In this document: positions 9,393 through 19,075 of the stretch, piece after piece
Layout: every line of letters starts with the position of its first letter
Position numbering within the stretch: position 1 is the stretch's first letter
Source: Pseudomonadaceae bacterium
Lineage (GTDB): Bacteria > Pseudomonadota > Gammaproteobacteria > Pseudomonadales > Azotimanducaceae
DNA: 64,000 nucleotides
NCBI GenBank assembly: GCA_024743175.1
Contig: JANSXA010000003.1
Location: forward strand, 124,001-188,000
Direction of reading: 5' to 3'
Translations under genes and position numbers: made by a program
The notes under the pieces: generated by a model
The model's database searches: none
What the model saw: only the letters and a program-made list of their open reading frames with translations
What the model was told of the DNA's origin: nothing

Positions 9393-10508
9393 ATGTTGTT
9401 TAAGAGTGCCTCTGTACCCGTTGCAGAGTTCGAAGAAAAGAGTGGCTGGACGTTCAAGCCTGAAGGTGCGTGCAAAGGCGATGTCTGTATTCCTCTGTCA
9501 GCTGACGTGCTTGAGTCGGAAACTCTAGAGCTGGAAGCCATCACCGAGGCTCTGGGTTTACCAATGCTGGTGGATGAAAAGCATGGTTTGTATGCCGCAG
9601 GCCCCGAGTCAATCGGTGCGCGAGCACTGGTCACCGCTGATGCACCCAGCCTGGTGCTGCCGGACCTTGATGGCCAGCCGTTTGACCTCGCCAGTCTGCG
9701 TGGCCAGAAGGTGATGGTTTACGCCTGGGCACCTTACTGAGGTTGCTCTAATGACCTGCCCGTGTGGCAGGACCTGCGTGATGAACTCCATAAGCAGAAT
9801 TTTGAACTGGTTACTGTAGGCCTGGACACATTGGGTGAACAGGGTTGCCGTACTTATATTGAAGCGGCGGCACCACAACATCCGGCGTTGATTGACCAGC
9901 ACCATGTGCTGGCTGAAAAATTCGGCGTGATCAATATTCCCAGCGCGATCTGGATCAACGAACAAGGGGTCATTGTGCGACCGGCTGAAGCAGCACCTGC
10001 GCCACCCCAACCGCAAACCCAACAGACACCCCCGCCTGCGGCTGATGCGCCACCTATGCCCGAGCGTTTTGTTGAAATGATGGGTGAAGCGGTGAAAATC
10101 AAGTCAGATGCAGAGGCTTATCACGCCGCTCTGCGGGACTGGGTAAAAAACGGTGCTGACAGCCGTTTTGCGCTTTCTCCGGATGAAGTCATTAACCGCT
10201 CGCGTCCGCGCAGTGCAGACGTATCGTTAGGACACGCGCACTTCGACCTGGCCAGCGCGCTGGAGCTGGCGGGCGCGCATGCGCAAGCTGTGCCGCATTT
10301 TCGTAAGGCCCATGAACTGGTCCCTGACAGCTGGACCTTCCGTCGCCAGGCCTGGTCGCTTGAAGAAAACCCGATCCCCGGCCCTATGCAGCGGTTCTGG
10401 CAGGGGCCTTCACCTGAGTCGCCGGAGAGCTGGCCTTATGAGGGCGATTGGTTAAGCGATGTTCGCAAGGTGGGTGCGGAGAACTACAGCGAGCCGTTTA
10501 AACCCTGA
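9393..10508 (+). CDS. redoxin-family selenoprotein (in-frame TGA = Sec116)
   Basis: A 371-residue protein if TGA at 9738-9740 is read as selenocysteine. Residues 1-90 form a conserved lead domain with GACKGDVCIPL. The thioredoxin/AhpC-TSA fold follows (APSLVLPDLDGQPFDLASLRGQKVMVYAWAPY), then Sec116-Gly117-Cys118 and SNDLPVWQDLRDELHKQ; NIPSAIWINEQGVIV carries the fold's cis-proline loop. After a Pro/Ala-rich linker, a TPR-like C-terminus follows (LASALELAGAHAQAVPHFRKAHELVPD). From memory, relatives of this family carry Cys where the TGA falls. The same frame continues 256 codons past the TGA, and a SECIS-like hairpin lies at 9755-9771. An annotation stopping at 9740 and restarting at GTG 9762 would split one gene in two. 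Its substrate is unknown. Confidence 0.85.
9755..9771 (+). promoter_or_regulatory. bacterial SECIS element for the redoxin gene
   Basis: CCTGCC (9755-9760) pairs perfectly with GGCAGG (9766-9771) around the five-base loop CGTGT. The loop begins 20 bases after the TGA at 9738-9740 and has G in its second position followed by U. These features meet the published bacterial SECIS rules: stem of 4-16 pairs, loop of 3-14, G among the first two loop bases, and loop 16-37 bases from the UGA. One A-A mismatch and a further G-C pair extend the stem. It would bind SelB while the ribosome decodes the UGA. Confidence 0.8.
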
Positions 10509-10516
10509 GATGCTGG

Positions 10517-11191
10517 CTATGGGTCGTCCTCAGGGCGACCCAGTTTTGCGTGCACATAAGACGTCAGTGAGGCGAGGGCACTTTCCAGTTCAGCAACCCT
10601 TTGCGACAGGTTTTCAGAGGCGGTTGTGGTTCTTTCAACCGGAGTGGGGTGAGTTGCTGCAGGCGCCGGCTTTGGGTCCGGCGCATCACCAAACAGGTGC
10701 TGATATTCGCTGTCTTTGCGGCCTGGCGTTCTGGGTAGTTGTGCAACACAGGGACCTTTGTCCAGATTCATCAATGCTTCCAGTTCACGGACTACTTCTT
10801 CATTATCTGCAAACGCGTACAAGCGACCGCTATTGGCGCGCAGTTCTCCTGGCGTCCGCGCTCCACGCAGCAGCAAAACGGTAATGATGGCGTACTGTGG
10901 CGGAGAAAACTGATAGTCGCTGAAGGGTGTATTGCAGAAGCGATGATCATACTTCTCCACCTGGGTCTTGAAATTCTCATCACTTCGCAGCAGGTGCTTA
11001 TCCTGCAGACTTCGTATAGCTCGCTGCACTTCACCGGGCTCCAGCGCCATAACGGGGTGTCGGGACGATTTCTGGTTACAGGCGTTCACCAGCGCATTCA
11101 AACTCAACGGATATTGATCCGGTGTCAGTACTGCTTTTTCCAGTAAACAACCCAGTACGCGCTGCTCGTGGGAATTAAGGTTCACAGGCAT
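10517..11191 (-). CDS. YceH/UPF0502 (DUF480) family protein
   Basis: A 224-residue cytoplasmic protein of the YceH family, which folds as tandem winged helices. Typical segments are LNSHEQRVLGCLLEKAVLTPDQYPLSLNALVNACNQK at the start and the QLPRTPGRKDSEYQHLF stretch before a variable, coiled-coil-like C-terminus (residues 185-215). Its biochemical role is not established. It is the last gene of a likely three-gene unit with the hydroquinone reductase (27-base gap) and the SDR gene upstream. Confidence 0.88.
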   Translation of the reverse strand: MPVNLNSHEQRVLGCLLEKAVLTPDQYPLSLNALVNACNQKSSRHPVMALEPGEVQRAIRSLQDKHLLRSDENFKTQVEKYDHRFCNTPFSDYQFSPPQYAIITVLLLRGARTPGELRANSGRLYAFADNEEVVRELEALMNLDKGPCVAQLPRTPGRKDSEYQHLFGDAPDPKPAPAATHPTPVERTTTASENLSQRVAELESALASLTSYVHAKLGRPEDDP

Positions 11192-11218
11192 GTTAAGTGT
11201 CCGCTGGTTGAGTGAGGC

Positions 11219-12160
11219 TCAGAGTTGGATCGCGTCGCGATTGTGCGGTGCGCTGAAATCCAACTGCGGGCCTTTCGGCAGTATGCCGGGTTTACCGGCA
11301 CCGTAGTAGATGCCTTTGATTGCGCTGACGTCGACAGTTTCAGCAACGCCGGGCAATTGATACAGGTCGCGGGTGTACGGCCAGAGATGTTCAAAGTCCA
11401 GCAACTGATTACGATTGCATTTGAAACGGCTGTAATAAGCCAGATCAAAGCGTATCAGCGTTGAGAACAGGCGCCAGTCAGTTTCTGTCACCTGGTTACC
11501 AAACAAGTATCGGCGAACGGCCAGACGATCATCCAGTTTATCGAGTGTGTTGAACAGGTTGTCGTAGGCTTCTTCGTAAGCGCTCTGCGACTGAGCAAAG
11601 CCGCACCGGTAGACGCCATTGTTCACGTCGGTATAGATGACCTGATTAAGCGCTTCGATCTCCGTGCGCAGCGTCTCAGGGTAGTAATCTGTCTGAGAGA
11701 CGCCTTCAATACCGTTAAACGCATCGTTAAACATGCGCATGATGTCTGCAGATTCGTTGTTCACAATAGTATTGCTGTGGGTGTCCCACAGGACTGGAAC
11801 AGTCACGCGTCCGGTAAACGCTGGATCAGCGTGGCTGTAAACTTCATGTAGATGTTCCACCTGCAGTAATGGCTCCGGCGGATTGTCGAAATGCCAGCCC
11901 TGATCCCCTGCGGCCGCGGCGGTACGAGACAGGCTGACAACGTCATCAAGGTTTTTTATGGATCGGTACAAGATTGTTCGATAGGCCCAGGGGCAGCCGG
12001 CGTTGACAAAAAGATGATAGCGGCCCGGTGCAGCTGGATAACGTCCGTCAGGTGCACCTATCCAATCGCGAAAGGTACTGTTCGGACGCTTGAATCTGCC
12101 ATCAGCCTGATGGCGAGGAAGGTCTTCAGCCTGCCATTGGCCCTTTATCAGCTGTCCCAT
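11219..12160 (-). CDS. glutathionyl-hydroquinone reductase (Xi-class GST)
   Basis: A 313-residue enzyme of the YqjG/EcfG family, which reduces glutathionyl-hydroquinones to hydroquinones with glutathione. The catalytic Cys56 is in NAGCPWAYRT, and the C-terminal GST helical domain follows, including FGNQVTETDWRLFSTLIRFD, a hallmark of the class. The ATG at 12160 (MGQLIKGQWQ) is chosen because it matches the family N-terminus; an in-frame ATG at 12352 would overlap the SDR gene. It sits 10 bases after that SDR and 27 bases before yceH, so it is probably cotranscribed and may serve in quinone or aromatic detoxification. Confidence 0.9.
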   Translation of the reverse strand: MGQLIKGQWQAEDLPRHQADGRFKRPNSTFRDWIGAPDGRYPAAPGRYHLFVNAGCPWAYRTILYRSIKNLDDVVSLSRTAAAAGDQGWHFDNPPEPLLQVEHLHEVYSHADPAFTGRVTVPVLWDTHSNTIVNNESADIMRMFNDAFNGIEGVSQTDYYPETLRTEIEALNQVIYTDVNNGVYRCGFAQSQSAYEEAYDNLFNTLDKLDDRLAVRRYLFGNQVTETDWRLFSTLIRFDLAYYSRFKCNRNQLLDFEHLWPYTRDLYQLPGVAETVDVSAIKGIYYGAGKPGILPKGPQLDFSAPHNRDAIQL

Positions 12161-12170
12161 GCTTGCGCCG

Positions 12171-13124
12171 TCAGGCGGCCTCAACCGAGGCTTGCATAGC
12201 GCTCTGCAGATGAGTGACCAGCTCAGAGCTGCTGTCACCCTGGCGTGTTCCACTGAAGAAATGTGGCGAACGCTGAGCGCGATCAAACCAGATGTTCTGA
12301 GGGTCACGCTGTTCGGGTTTGGTAAAGGCCAGCCATAGTGCCGTATCGGCACCCGCTTCAGGGTGCCTTAACAGGCGACTCAAGGCAGCATGAAATTCCG
12401 GCATCGCGGTTTCGACGCCAGGCGTGCTGACCCAGCCCGGATGCATGCTGTAGAAGTTGATCATATCGCCATAAGTTTGTCGCCAATGCTCGTTGAGTGC
12501 AACTTGAGCACGTTTATGACGAGCGTATGTCAGCGTGCCATCGTAGGGTTGATCACCCTGCAACGCCTCTATATCCAGGGCAACGTTGTACATACCACCT
12601 GAACTCATGTTGATGATCGTACTGCCGCTTTTCAGCCCGCCCAGGTTGATCAGTTGTTCGGTGAGGACATAGTGCCCCAGCACATTAGTCGCAAAACCGG
12701 TTTCGAAGCCTTCACTGGTTCGGGTTGGCTTGTCCAGCATAAGCCCGACATTGTTCACCAGTACGTTGAATGTAACGCCGTTGTTTTCGAAGTCGTTGGC
12801 CAGAGAGGTGACGGTTGCCATCAGCGATAGATCGACGCTGTGACTGACAATGCTGCCTCGGTTGGAAGTTACTTCATCTGCCAGTTGCTGCAGCTTGTCG
12901 GCGTTTCGCGCAACCGCGTGAACAGTAGCGCCGGCGTTGGCGGCGCTTAATGCCATTTGTCGACCAATACCGGTAGAGGCCCCCGTTATCAGCCAGGTCT
13001 GACCCGTAAAATCGAAAGATTCAGTCGACCATGTCAGTTTGCGCAGAGCGTAGCCAATGCGGGTGAAACTGGGCATGAACCAGGAGAAAAACAGCGCTCC
13101 ACGTGTGGCGTATGACGGTGTCAT
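12171..13124 (-). CDS. short-chain dehydrogenase/reductase
   Basis: A 317-residue NAD(P)-dependent oxidoreductase with a Rossmann fold. GASTGIG (about residues 48-54) is the cofactor glycine motif, NNVG follows, and the catalytic residues are in NMSSGG and YARHK (Tyr-x3-Lys). A 40-residue N-terminal lead with aromatic residues may be membrane-associated. It resembles the retinol dehydrogenase/DHRS12-like group. The ATG at 13124 has a GAGAAA motif before it; a TTG at 13163 would add 13 residues. It is the first gene of the unit with glutathionyl-hydroquinone reductase and yceH. The substrate is not known. Confidence 0.85.
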   Translation of the reverse strand: MTPSYATRGALFFSWFMPSFTRIGYALRKLTWSTESFDFTGQTWLITGASTGIGRQMALSAANAGATVHAVARNADKLQQLADEVTSNRGSIVSHSVDLSLMATVTSLANDFENNGVTFNVLVNNVGLMLDKPTRTSEGFETGFATNVLGHYVLTEQLINLGGLKSGSTIINMSSGGMYNVALDIEALQGDQPYDGTLTYARHKRAQVALNEHWRQTYGDMINFYSMHPGWVSTPGVETAMPEFHAALSRLLRHPEAGADTALWLAFTKPEQRDPQNIWFDRAQRSPHFFSGTRQGDSSSELVTHLQSAMQASVEAA

Positions 13125-13254
13125 AGGTTTCTCGGGTTTAAGAGTGTTGCCTACAGTGCCCAATTGTCGATCAAGGTGGTGTGAACGTTTCTGCTGCTTC
13201 TCTCAGCGTGCGCCGTTGCATGATATCTATGGGTGCCGTTTAACCCGGATGCCT

Positions 13255-15087
13255 CTAAAACGCGCTGTGTTTTGCCAGCACTTCTAAAAAAGAATCGCCG
13301 TACTGGGCCAGTTTGGCTTGGCCAACGCCACTCACTTCGAGCAACTGTTCCGCGTTTTTCGGCCGGATGGCGATCATTTCTAACAGCGTGGCGTCGTGAA
13401 ACACCATATAAGGTGGTATGTCCTGTTTTTCAGCCAGGCTGCGACGGGCTGCTTTCAAGTCTTCCATCAACTCTTCATCTTCCAGTTCCAGCTTGTATCG
13501 CGCAGGTTTGCTGCGTGATTTAGCGGGCGTGGGGTCTTCTCTCAGCGCCAACGTGGTTTCTCCGCGCAACAACCCCCGGCTTGCACCCACCAGTCGCAGG
13601 GCACCGTAGCGACTGTGATCTACCTGTAAGTAGCCGCGCACAACAAGCTGTCGGAACACTGAGCGCCACTGCTGTTCTGACAGTGACCTGCCAATGCCGA
13701 AGGTTGACAGATTGTGATGATCGAACTGCTTGACCTTGTCTCGCAGTTGGCCACGCAAAACGTCGATGACATGACCCGCACCAAATCGCTGGCCTGTGCG
13801 GTAGACGCAGGACAGTGCTTTCTGAGCAATTTCCGTGGCTTCCCAGGTTATCGGCGGTGACACGCAGACATCGCAGTTGTCACAACGGGGTGCCGGACTT
13901 TCACCAAAATAACTCAGCAGGCTGGCCCGTCGACAGGTGGTTACCTCGCACCAGCCAAGCAATGTCTCGAGTTTGCCGCGTTCGACACGTTTGTGACTCT
14001 CGTCCGAGGGTGATTCGTCCACCATACGTGACAAACGTACAACATCCTGTAAGCCATAGACCATCCAGGCTTGGGCGGGTGCGCCGTCTCGCCCGGCCCT
14101 GCCGGTTTCCTGGTAGTACGCTTCCATAGATTTAGGCAGGTCAAGATGGGCAACAAAGCGCACGTCGGGTTTGTCGATGCCCATACCAAAGGCGATTGTT
14201 GCCACCATCACGACATTGTCTTCTTTCAGAAAACGGACCTGGTGCAACTGACGTTCTTCTGCGCTCAGCCCGGCATGATAGGGCAGCGCATTGATACCCT
14301 GCTGGCTCAGCCAGTGAGCGGTGTCGTTGACACTTTTACGTGACAGGCAATAGACGATACCCGCGCAGCCTTCGTAATCTTTCAGGAACGACATCAACTG
14401 TGCTTTCGGGTTTACCTTGGGTTGCACCGAATAAAATATGTTAGGCCGATCAAAGCCGCTGTTAAATGTTTTTGGTTTATGCAACCGCAGGCGCGCGCAG
14501 ATGTCCTCCTGGGTGCGCGGGTCAGCGGTTGCTGTCAGCGCAAGCCTGGGGACGCCGGGAAATGCTGCCCGCAGTACATCCAGAGACAGGTAGTCGGCCC
14601 GAAAGTCATGGCCCCAGGAAGACACGCAGTGCGCTTCGTCTATGGCAATCAGATTAACCTGACAGGTGCGTAAGGTCTCTAACGTCGACGGTTGCAGCAA
14701 TCGTTCCGGCGCAATGTACAGGAGTTGTAACGCACCGCTGCGGGCACGATCAATAACTGCCTGCTGTTCGTCATAGGCAAGCGTGGAATTCAGGTAGGCA
14801 GCCGATACCCCGAGAAGATTGAGGGCTTGGACCTGATCCTGCATTAGCGCAATCAGCGGTGATACGACCAGACCTAAGCCGGGCTGGATCATTGCCGGCA
14901 ACTGATAACACAGGGATTTGCCGCCGCCGGTTGGCATCAATACAAGGCTGTCGAGGCCAGCGCAGGTGTGCGCAATGATGTCTGCCTGTTGACCGCGAAA
15001 CGACGCGTAACCGAAAGTTTCCACCAATGTTCGCTGTGCGGCTGCCATGAGGGTTGGATTGGGTTCAGATGAATCTATTTCAGACAC
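13255..15087 (-). CDS. recQ: ATP-dependent DNA helicase RecQ
   Basis: A 610-residue 3'-5' DNA helicase acting in recombination and fork repair. In order: Walker A MPTGGGKS (51-58), DEAH box (150-153) in [16 protein letters not shown], helicase motifs [13 protein letters not shown] and [10 protein letters not shown], the RQC zinc site ([13 protein letters not shown], then CDNCDVC), the winged helix, and a C-terminal HRDC domain (about 530-610, [21 protein letters not shown]). The domain set and length are those of a full bacterial RecQ. It is divergent from the OmpA-like lipoprotein gene, with 94 bases between them. Confidence 0.96.
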   Translation of the reverse strand: MSEIDSSEPNPTLMAAAQRTLVETFGYASFRGQQADIIAHTCAGLDSLVLMPTGGGKSLCYQLPAMIQPGLGLVVSPLIALMQDQVQALNLLGVSAAYLNSTLAYDEQQAVIDRARSGALQLLYIAPERLLQPSTLETLRTCQVNLIAIDEAHCVSSWGHDFRADYLSLDVLRAAFPGVPRLALTATADPRTQEDICARLRLHKPKTFNSGFDRPNIFYSVQPKVNPKAQLMSFLKDYEGCAGIVYCLSRKSVNDTAHWLSQQGINALPYHAGLSAEERQLHQVRFLKEDNVVMVATIAFGMGIDKPDVRFVAHLDLPKSMEAYYQETGRAGRDGAPAQAWMVYGLQDVVRLSRMVDESPSDESHKRVERGKLETLLGWCEVTTCRRASLLSYFGESPAPRCDNCDVCVSPPITWEATEIAQKALSCVYRTGQRFGAGHVIDVLRGQLRDKVKQFDHHNLSTFGIGRSLSEQQWRSVFRQLVVRGYLQVDHSRYGALRLVGASRGLLRGETTLALREDPTPAKSRSKPARYKLELEDEELMEDLKAARRSLAEKQDIPPYMVFHDATLLEMIAIRPKNAEQLLEVSGVGQAKLAQYGDSFLEVLAKHSAF

Positions 15088-15181
15088 GCTTAACTTAGGC
15101 TGATCGAAATTGAAATTGGGGATAAACTGGCTCTCCGTCAGGGGCGGACAATACCTTATCTACCGGCAGGGAACGAACGTT

Positions 15182-15823
15182 ATGGGAAATTTCATCAATC
15201 GGCGTGTTGTTATGACTACAGTCTCCACCATTTTAGGTGGATGTATTCTGGCGGGTTGTGCCACCAGTCAATATGTTAAACGTGATGAATTTGACGCTAC
15301 TGTGAGCGATCTGCGCGCCACGGACAGCAGTCTTGCAGACGACCTGCAGGGTTTTCGCAGTCAGTTCACAGAAATGACGCAGGATCTGCACGGCAAATTC
15401 TCCGGCTACGATGCCACCATCGCTAACCTGCAGGGGCGCCTGCGGGTTGAAATGAGCGCCCACTTTGCCTACGACGATGACGCGTTGCGAGCAGAAGACA
15501 AGCCTGCCCTGGATGAGTTCAGTGATGTGGTGCGTCAATACGATCCGAACGTCGTGGTCACTGTGGAAGGTTTTACTGATCCTGCCGGCGATCCGGATTA
15601 CAACCAGCAGTTGGGCCAGCGCCGCGCAGAAGCGGTCCGCCAATATCTGATTTCCAGCGGTGGGTTGCACCCGGAGCGGGTTCGTGCGGTAAGTTACGGA
15701 GAAGACAATCGGCGCATGTTACAACCCGGTAAGTGGGGCGATTCAGGCGCAGCTAACCGACGTGTTTCCTTGGTGGTTGATTATCTCGGGCTGGCACCTG
15801 GTGAAATCAACGCAGGCGGTTAG
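15182..15823 (+). CDS. OmpA-family outer membrane lipoprotein
   Basis: A 213-residue lipoprotein. The signal peptide ends at a lipobox LAGC (Cys26), so it should be lipidated and sent to the outer membrane. A short coiled-coil region (about 38-90) is followed by a C-terminal OmpA/Pal-like peptidoglycan-binding domain with VTVEGFTDPAGDPDYNQQLGQRRAEAV and the conserved Asp and Arg that contact diaminopimelate. It would tether the outer membrane to the cell wall. The ATG at 15182 gives the lipobox; the longer frame from 15110 lacks a better signal. It ends directly against the stop of the convergent esterase gene. Confidence 0.88.
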   Translation: MGNFINRRVVMTTVSTILGGCILAGCATSQYVKRDEFDATVSDLRATDSSLADDLQGFRSQFTEMTQDLHGKFSGYDATIANLQGRLRVEMSAHFAYDDDALRAEDKPALDEFSDVVRQYDPNVVVTVEGFTDPAGDPDYNQQLGQRRAEAVRQYLISSGGLHPERVRAVSYGEDNRRMLQPGKWGDSGAANRRVSLVVDYLGLAPGEINAGG

Positions 15824-16924
15824 TCAGCTCTGTGCGCTGTGTAAATCTTCCGGCACTGGCGCTGTGGCTGTAGCGGGCAGGTTCTCAACAAACTTCGCGA
15901 TGTGATCGAAGGCCTGTTTTGCTTCTGGCAGATCCGGTTCAAACACATGCCAGACATGCACCATGTGATTCCAGGTTTCCAGTTTTACCGATGAGCCCTG
16001 GGCATTGGCTTTGTTTGTATAACGCCGTGCATCACCCAGTAACATCTCAGCTTCACTGGCATGGATCAGCATAGGCGGCAATGCGCTCAAATCGCCGTGA
16101 ATGGGTGAAACTCTGGTGTCAGCAGGGTGTAAGCGCGTGCTGATCCACGAGAAATACAACAACACTGCACGTGGTAGCTTGATCATCTTACCCAGGGTAG
16201 GGCCCAGCAACGGGTCTGTGCCTGCGTTCTTCTGCAGGGTTGGCGAGCTGAACGTATTGTCTGTAGCGGGCGCAATGGCGATGACACCGTCAGCCTTGCG
16301 CAGCCCCTGGTCGCGCGCCCACGCGGTGACCACCAGCGCAAGGTTGCCCCCGGCTGAATCACCGGAAACAAGCAGTTGTGCGGGTGCGCCGCTTTGTTCA
16401 GGTCCGTTATCCAGAACATACCGATAGGCGTCCTGGCAATCTGCCAGACAATCCAGCCGGCCATGTTCCGGCAGCATCCTGTAGTCTACTGCAAACACGC
16501 TGACACCCAGCAGGCGTGCATACTTGGTAGTGATGGTGCGGTGGCTGAGTGGGCTGCCTGACATAAATGCACCACCGTGGATGTACAGCAGCCGTCTGTT
16601 CGGATCTGAATTCTCCGCCACAACCCACTCACCTTTCACGTCGGGCGTGTTTACAGTGGTCAGAGTGATGTCCTGAAGATCAGCACTGTCACCGATGCTG
16701 TCCATGGCGGCACGCATGCGGCTCAATCTGGAACCTGTGCCGGAACCCTGGGTCAATTTCTGCAGTTGCTTGATGACATCGCTGTGTTCCGGACTGGCGC
16801 GCCGTTCATGATTCTGCGGTACGTTAAGAGTCTGGTCGTATTGAGCAAGGCTCGGGCCACTGAGGTAAAAGTGCGCGAACGCCCAGCACAGAAGAACAAA
16901 CAGGACAAAAGACATGAACATCAT
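15824..16924 (-). CDS. alpha/beta hydrolase (hormone-sensitive lipase-like esterase)
   Basis: A 366-residue esterase/lipase of the HSL group. It has an N-terminal membrane anchor or uncleaved signal (MFMSFVLFVLLCWAFAHFYL), the oxyanion-hole motif HGGAF, the nucleophile elbow GDSAGG and a late His in WNHMVHVWH. It closes a likely three-gene operon behind the wax ester synthase and the GNAT gene (21-base gap), which fits a role in neutral-lipid or ester turnover. Its stop codon abuts the stop of the convergent OmpA-like gene with no gap. Confidence 0.88.
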   Translation of the reverse strand: MMFMSFVLFVLLCWAFAHFYLSGPSLAQYDQTLNVPQNHERRASPEHSDVIKQLQKLTQGSGTGSRLSRMRAAMDSIGDSADLQDITLTTVNTPDVKGEWVVAENSDPNRRLLYIHGGAFMSGSPLSHRTITTKYARLLGVSVFAVDYRMLPEHGRLDCLADCQDAYRYVLDNGPEQSGAPAQLLVSGDSAGGNLALVVTAWARDQGLRKADGVIAIAPATDNTFSSPTLQKNAGTDPLLGPTLGKMIKLPRAVLLYFSWISTRLHPADTRVSPIHGDLSALPPMLIHASEAEMLLGDARRYTNKANAQGSSVKLETWNHMVHVWHVFEPDLPEAKQAFDHIAKFVENLPATATAPVPEDLHSAQS

Positions 16925-16945
16925 GATGTCACCTGCAGGACCCGA

Positions 16946-17536
16946 TTAAACGCGCAATGTCCCTGCACTCTGATCGGTATGGCCGGTCACATCAAAAGAC
17001 ATAATCACCATATCCCGGGTTGTACCTTTACGATCCTGAACATAGTCAGCCAGTAAAGCCTCAGGTACAAATCCAAGGTGGCGGAAAGCAGCCTGGGCGC
17101 CACGCTGGTCAGAAGTCATGTGGGCGGTGATTTTTCTCAGCCCGAGCGCGCTCGCCAGATCGAAAATGTTGGATATCAGAACACGACCAAGGCCGCGGCT
17201 GCGATATTCAGGGTTAACGTTGACGCGGATTTCACCCATGTGTCGAGTCCAGGAGGTCGGATTACGGTGTACCGATGCATAGCCAATCAGGCCGTCGCTG
17301 TCGTAGGCAACAATTGAAAAAGTGTGGCCGGTTGCCAGATTCTGCACCCAGGCATCGACGACAGAATCTTCAGTGAGATCCAGGCGCAGAAACATCAGGT
17401 CTTCCTGTGGCAGCGCCCTTGCAAAAGCAAGGATGGCGTCTCGATCGCTTGCGGTCATCTGACGCAGTTCGACAGTTGCGCCATCAGGTAGCGCTACGTT
17501 TTTAGGATAGGCGTTGTAAACAGCTTCGTTGGACAT
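16946..17536 (-). CDS. GNAT family N-acetyltransferase
   Basis: A 196-residue acetyltransferase with the GNAT fold. The acetyl-CoA binding loop is in VNPEYRSRGLGRVLISN (R-x-x-G-x-G/A), preceded by DGLIGYASVHRNP. The order and length fit a single GNAT domain. It lies 13 bases after the wax ester synthase gene and 21 bases before the esterase gene on the same strand. The acceptor, whether a small molecule or a protein, cannot be told from sequence. Confidence 0.85.
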   Translation of the reverse strand: MSNEAVYNAYPKNVALPDGATVELRQMTASDRDAILAFARALPQEDLMFLRLDLTEDSVVDAWVQNLATGHTFSIVAYDSDGLIGYASVHRNPTSWTRHMGEIRVNVNPEYRSRGLGRVLISNIFDLASALGLRKITAHMTSDQRGAQAAFRHLGFVPEALLADYVQDRKGTTRDMVIMSFDVTGHTDQSAGTLRV

Positions 17537-17549
17537 AATTTCCTCTTCT

Positions 17550-19007
17550 TCAAGCCGACGTCGATTGCAGACTTGCGGTGCGTTCTCGGGCTTTTGCTAA
17601 TAAGTGATTGAAAGTTTCTGCGGAGGTTTCGGCTATACGTTCGACGTCAGGCATGAGTCGAGGCTCGCTGATGAAACCGAAAAACAGGGTTTTGTTGTAG
17701 CTCAAGATGGTGACGCTGAAGCCTACGTTGCCGGTCAGAACCAGCAGACCAATCTGGTCAGTAACAAGATGGCCACATAAATACTGAGGCACCTGCGCCC
17801 CAGGCACATTTGTACAGGTGAAGTTGTAGCCGATATTTGGTGGGCGGAAACCCTTAGGCAGCATAGGCATCGGAAAACGCGCAGCAAAGGCAGTAGGATC
17901 GTACTGGGTGCCCACCAGTTGAGCAGGCCACAGTGCAACCGGCCATGGTTCAGGGGCATTCTCCTGCATTAAGGTCAGCGCCTGAGCTTCCTGGTTCATT
18001 TTGATCCGATTGGTCTCCGCAGTAACAACAGCCAGACGCTGATCGGCTTCCATCGGCCATGCGGGTAATACTGGAAAAATGGCGGATACCTGGTTGCCTA
18101 AGGCACCTTCCTGGCTTTCTGTTCGCACATTCACCGGACACATGATGCGCATGTATTGATCTTCGGTTCGTTCCTCGTGATCCTGCAGATATTTGGCAAT
18201 GGCCTCAGACACCACGGTCAGAACTACGTCATTAATTGTGCCGCCCAGAGCGCGACGAATTTCCCTGATCTCGCCGAATGACTGTTTCATCCAGGCAAGC
18301 CGGCGTCTCGGTCCCACGACGCCGGCGTTGAACGGCGCGGTGACAACGGGCTTGGTAATGAAATCCGACATCACCTTTGTGGCCCGCTGCATGAGGTCGG
18401 TTTGGTCCCCACTTGTGCTGAGCATGCGGCCCCAATCTGTTTCTGCGAGGTCTTTCAGATTTTCGGACAGCGCGTTGTTGAACAGCTCGCGGGCACCCGG
18501 TGGCTGCTCTGGTCGCCAACTTTCTTTGGGCGGTTTAACAGGGTCGCCTTTGACATCAAAGTCGTAAATGATGGCCAGCAATTCAACACCGGATGCACCA
18601 TCGATCATGCAGTGATGGGTTTCGTGCAGCACCAGTGTTTTGTCCGGGACGCCGGTGATGATGTAGGTCATCCACAACGGTTTGCTGCGATCAAGTATGG
18701 TTTCGTTGATAGAAACAGCAGCGTCAACCGCATCTTCCAGTGCAGTACCGGCAGGTAGCGGAGAATGGATAAGATGGTTGGCCAGATCAAAGTCCGGATC
18801 ATCGACCCATTCCGGGTGCGCCAGATTCAAAGGTACCTGAGCAAGCTTACGCCGATAAGCAGGAAGCAGATGCAGCCGGTCGTTGAAGTGTTTGAAAACC
18901 TCTTCAAAGGACAGCTCACCTTCCAGAACATTGATAGAAGAAATATGCATGGGGCCGCTGGCCGACTCCATATAAAGAAATGACGCATCCGTAGTTGAAA
19001 GTCTCAA
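17550..19007 (-). CDS. wax ester synthase/diacylglycerol acyltransferase (WS/DGAT)
   Basis: A 485-residue bifunctional acyltransferase making wax esters and triacylglycerols from acyl-CoA. The catalytic HHCMIDG motif (131-137, HHxxxDG) is intact, and NINDVVL-like and PLAQLVGTQ-like family segments appear as GTINDVVLTVVSEA and WPAQLVGTQYDP. The usual N-terminus is (M)-x-LSPTDASFLY; here TTG at 19007 gives (M)RLSTTDASFLY with GGGGAGCAGGAA just upstream, so I choose it over the longer frame from 19202. It heads an operon with a GNAT enzyme and an esterase, suggesting storage-lipid metabolism. Confidence 0.92.
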   Translation of the reverse strand: MRLSTTDASFLYMESASGPMHISSINVLEGELSFEEVFKHFNDRLHLLPAYRRKLAQVPLNLAHPEWVDDPDFDLANHLIHSPLPAGTALEDAVDAAVSINETILDRSKPLWMTYIITGVPDKTLVLHETHHCMIDGASGVELLAIIYDFDVKGDPVKPPKESWRPEQPPGARELFNNALSENLKDLAETDWGRMLSTSGDQTDLMQRATKVMSDFITKPVVTAPFNAGVVGPRRRLAWMKQSFGEIREIRRALGGTINDVVLTVVSEAIAKYLQDHEERTEDQYMRIMCPVNVRTESQEGALGNQVSAIFPVLPAWPMEADQRLAVVTAETNRIKMNQEAQALTLMQENAPEPWPVALWPAQLVGTQYDPTAFAARFPMPMLPKGFRPPNIGYNFTCTNVPGAQVPQYLCGHLVTDQIGLLVLTGNVGFSVTILSYNKTLFFGFISEPRLMPDVERIAETSAETFNHLLAKARERTASLQSTSA

Positions 19008-19075
19008 GTTCCTGCTCCCCAGTTTCCGAAGTTGACTATCGCGGTTTGTTCCCGCTTTGTCCAATATCTTGGCAG

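Noticed and set aside
9738-9740. TGA in the redoxin gene as TGA=Trp code or as a pseudogene
   Set aside because: Many genes here end in TGA and Trp is coded by TGG throughout, so the code is standard. The frame after the TGA is long, conserved in pattern and followed by a fitting SECIS, which a decaying gene would not keep.
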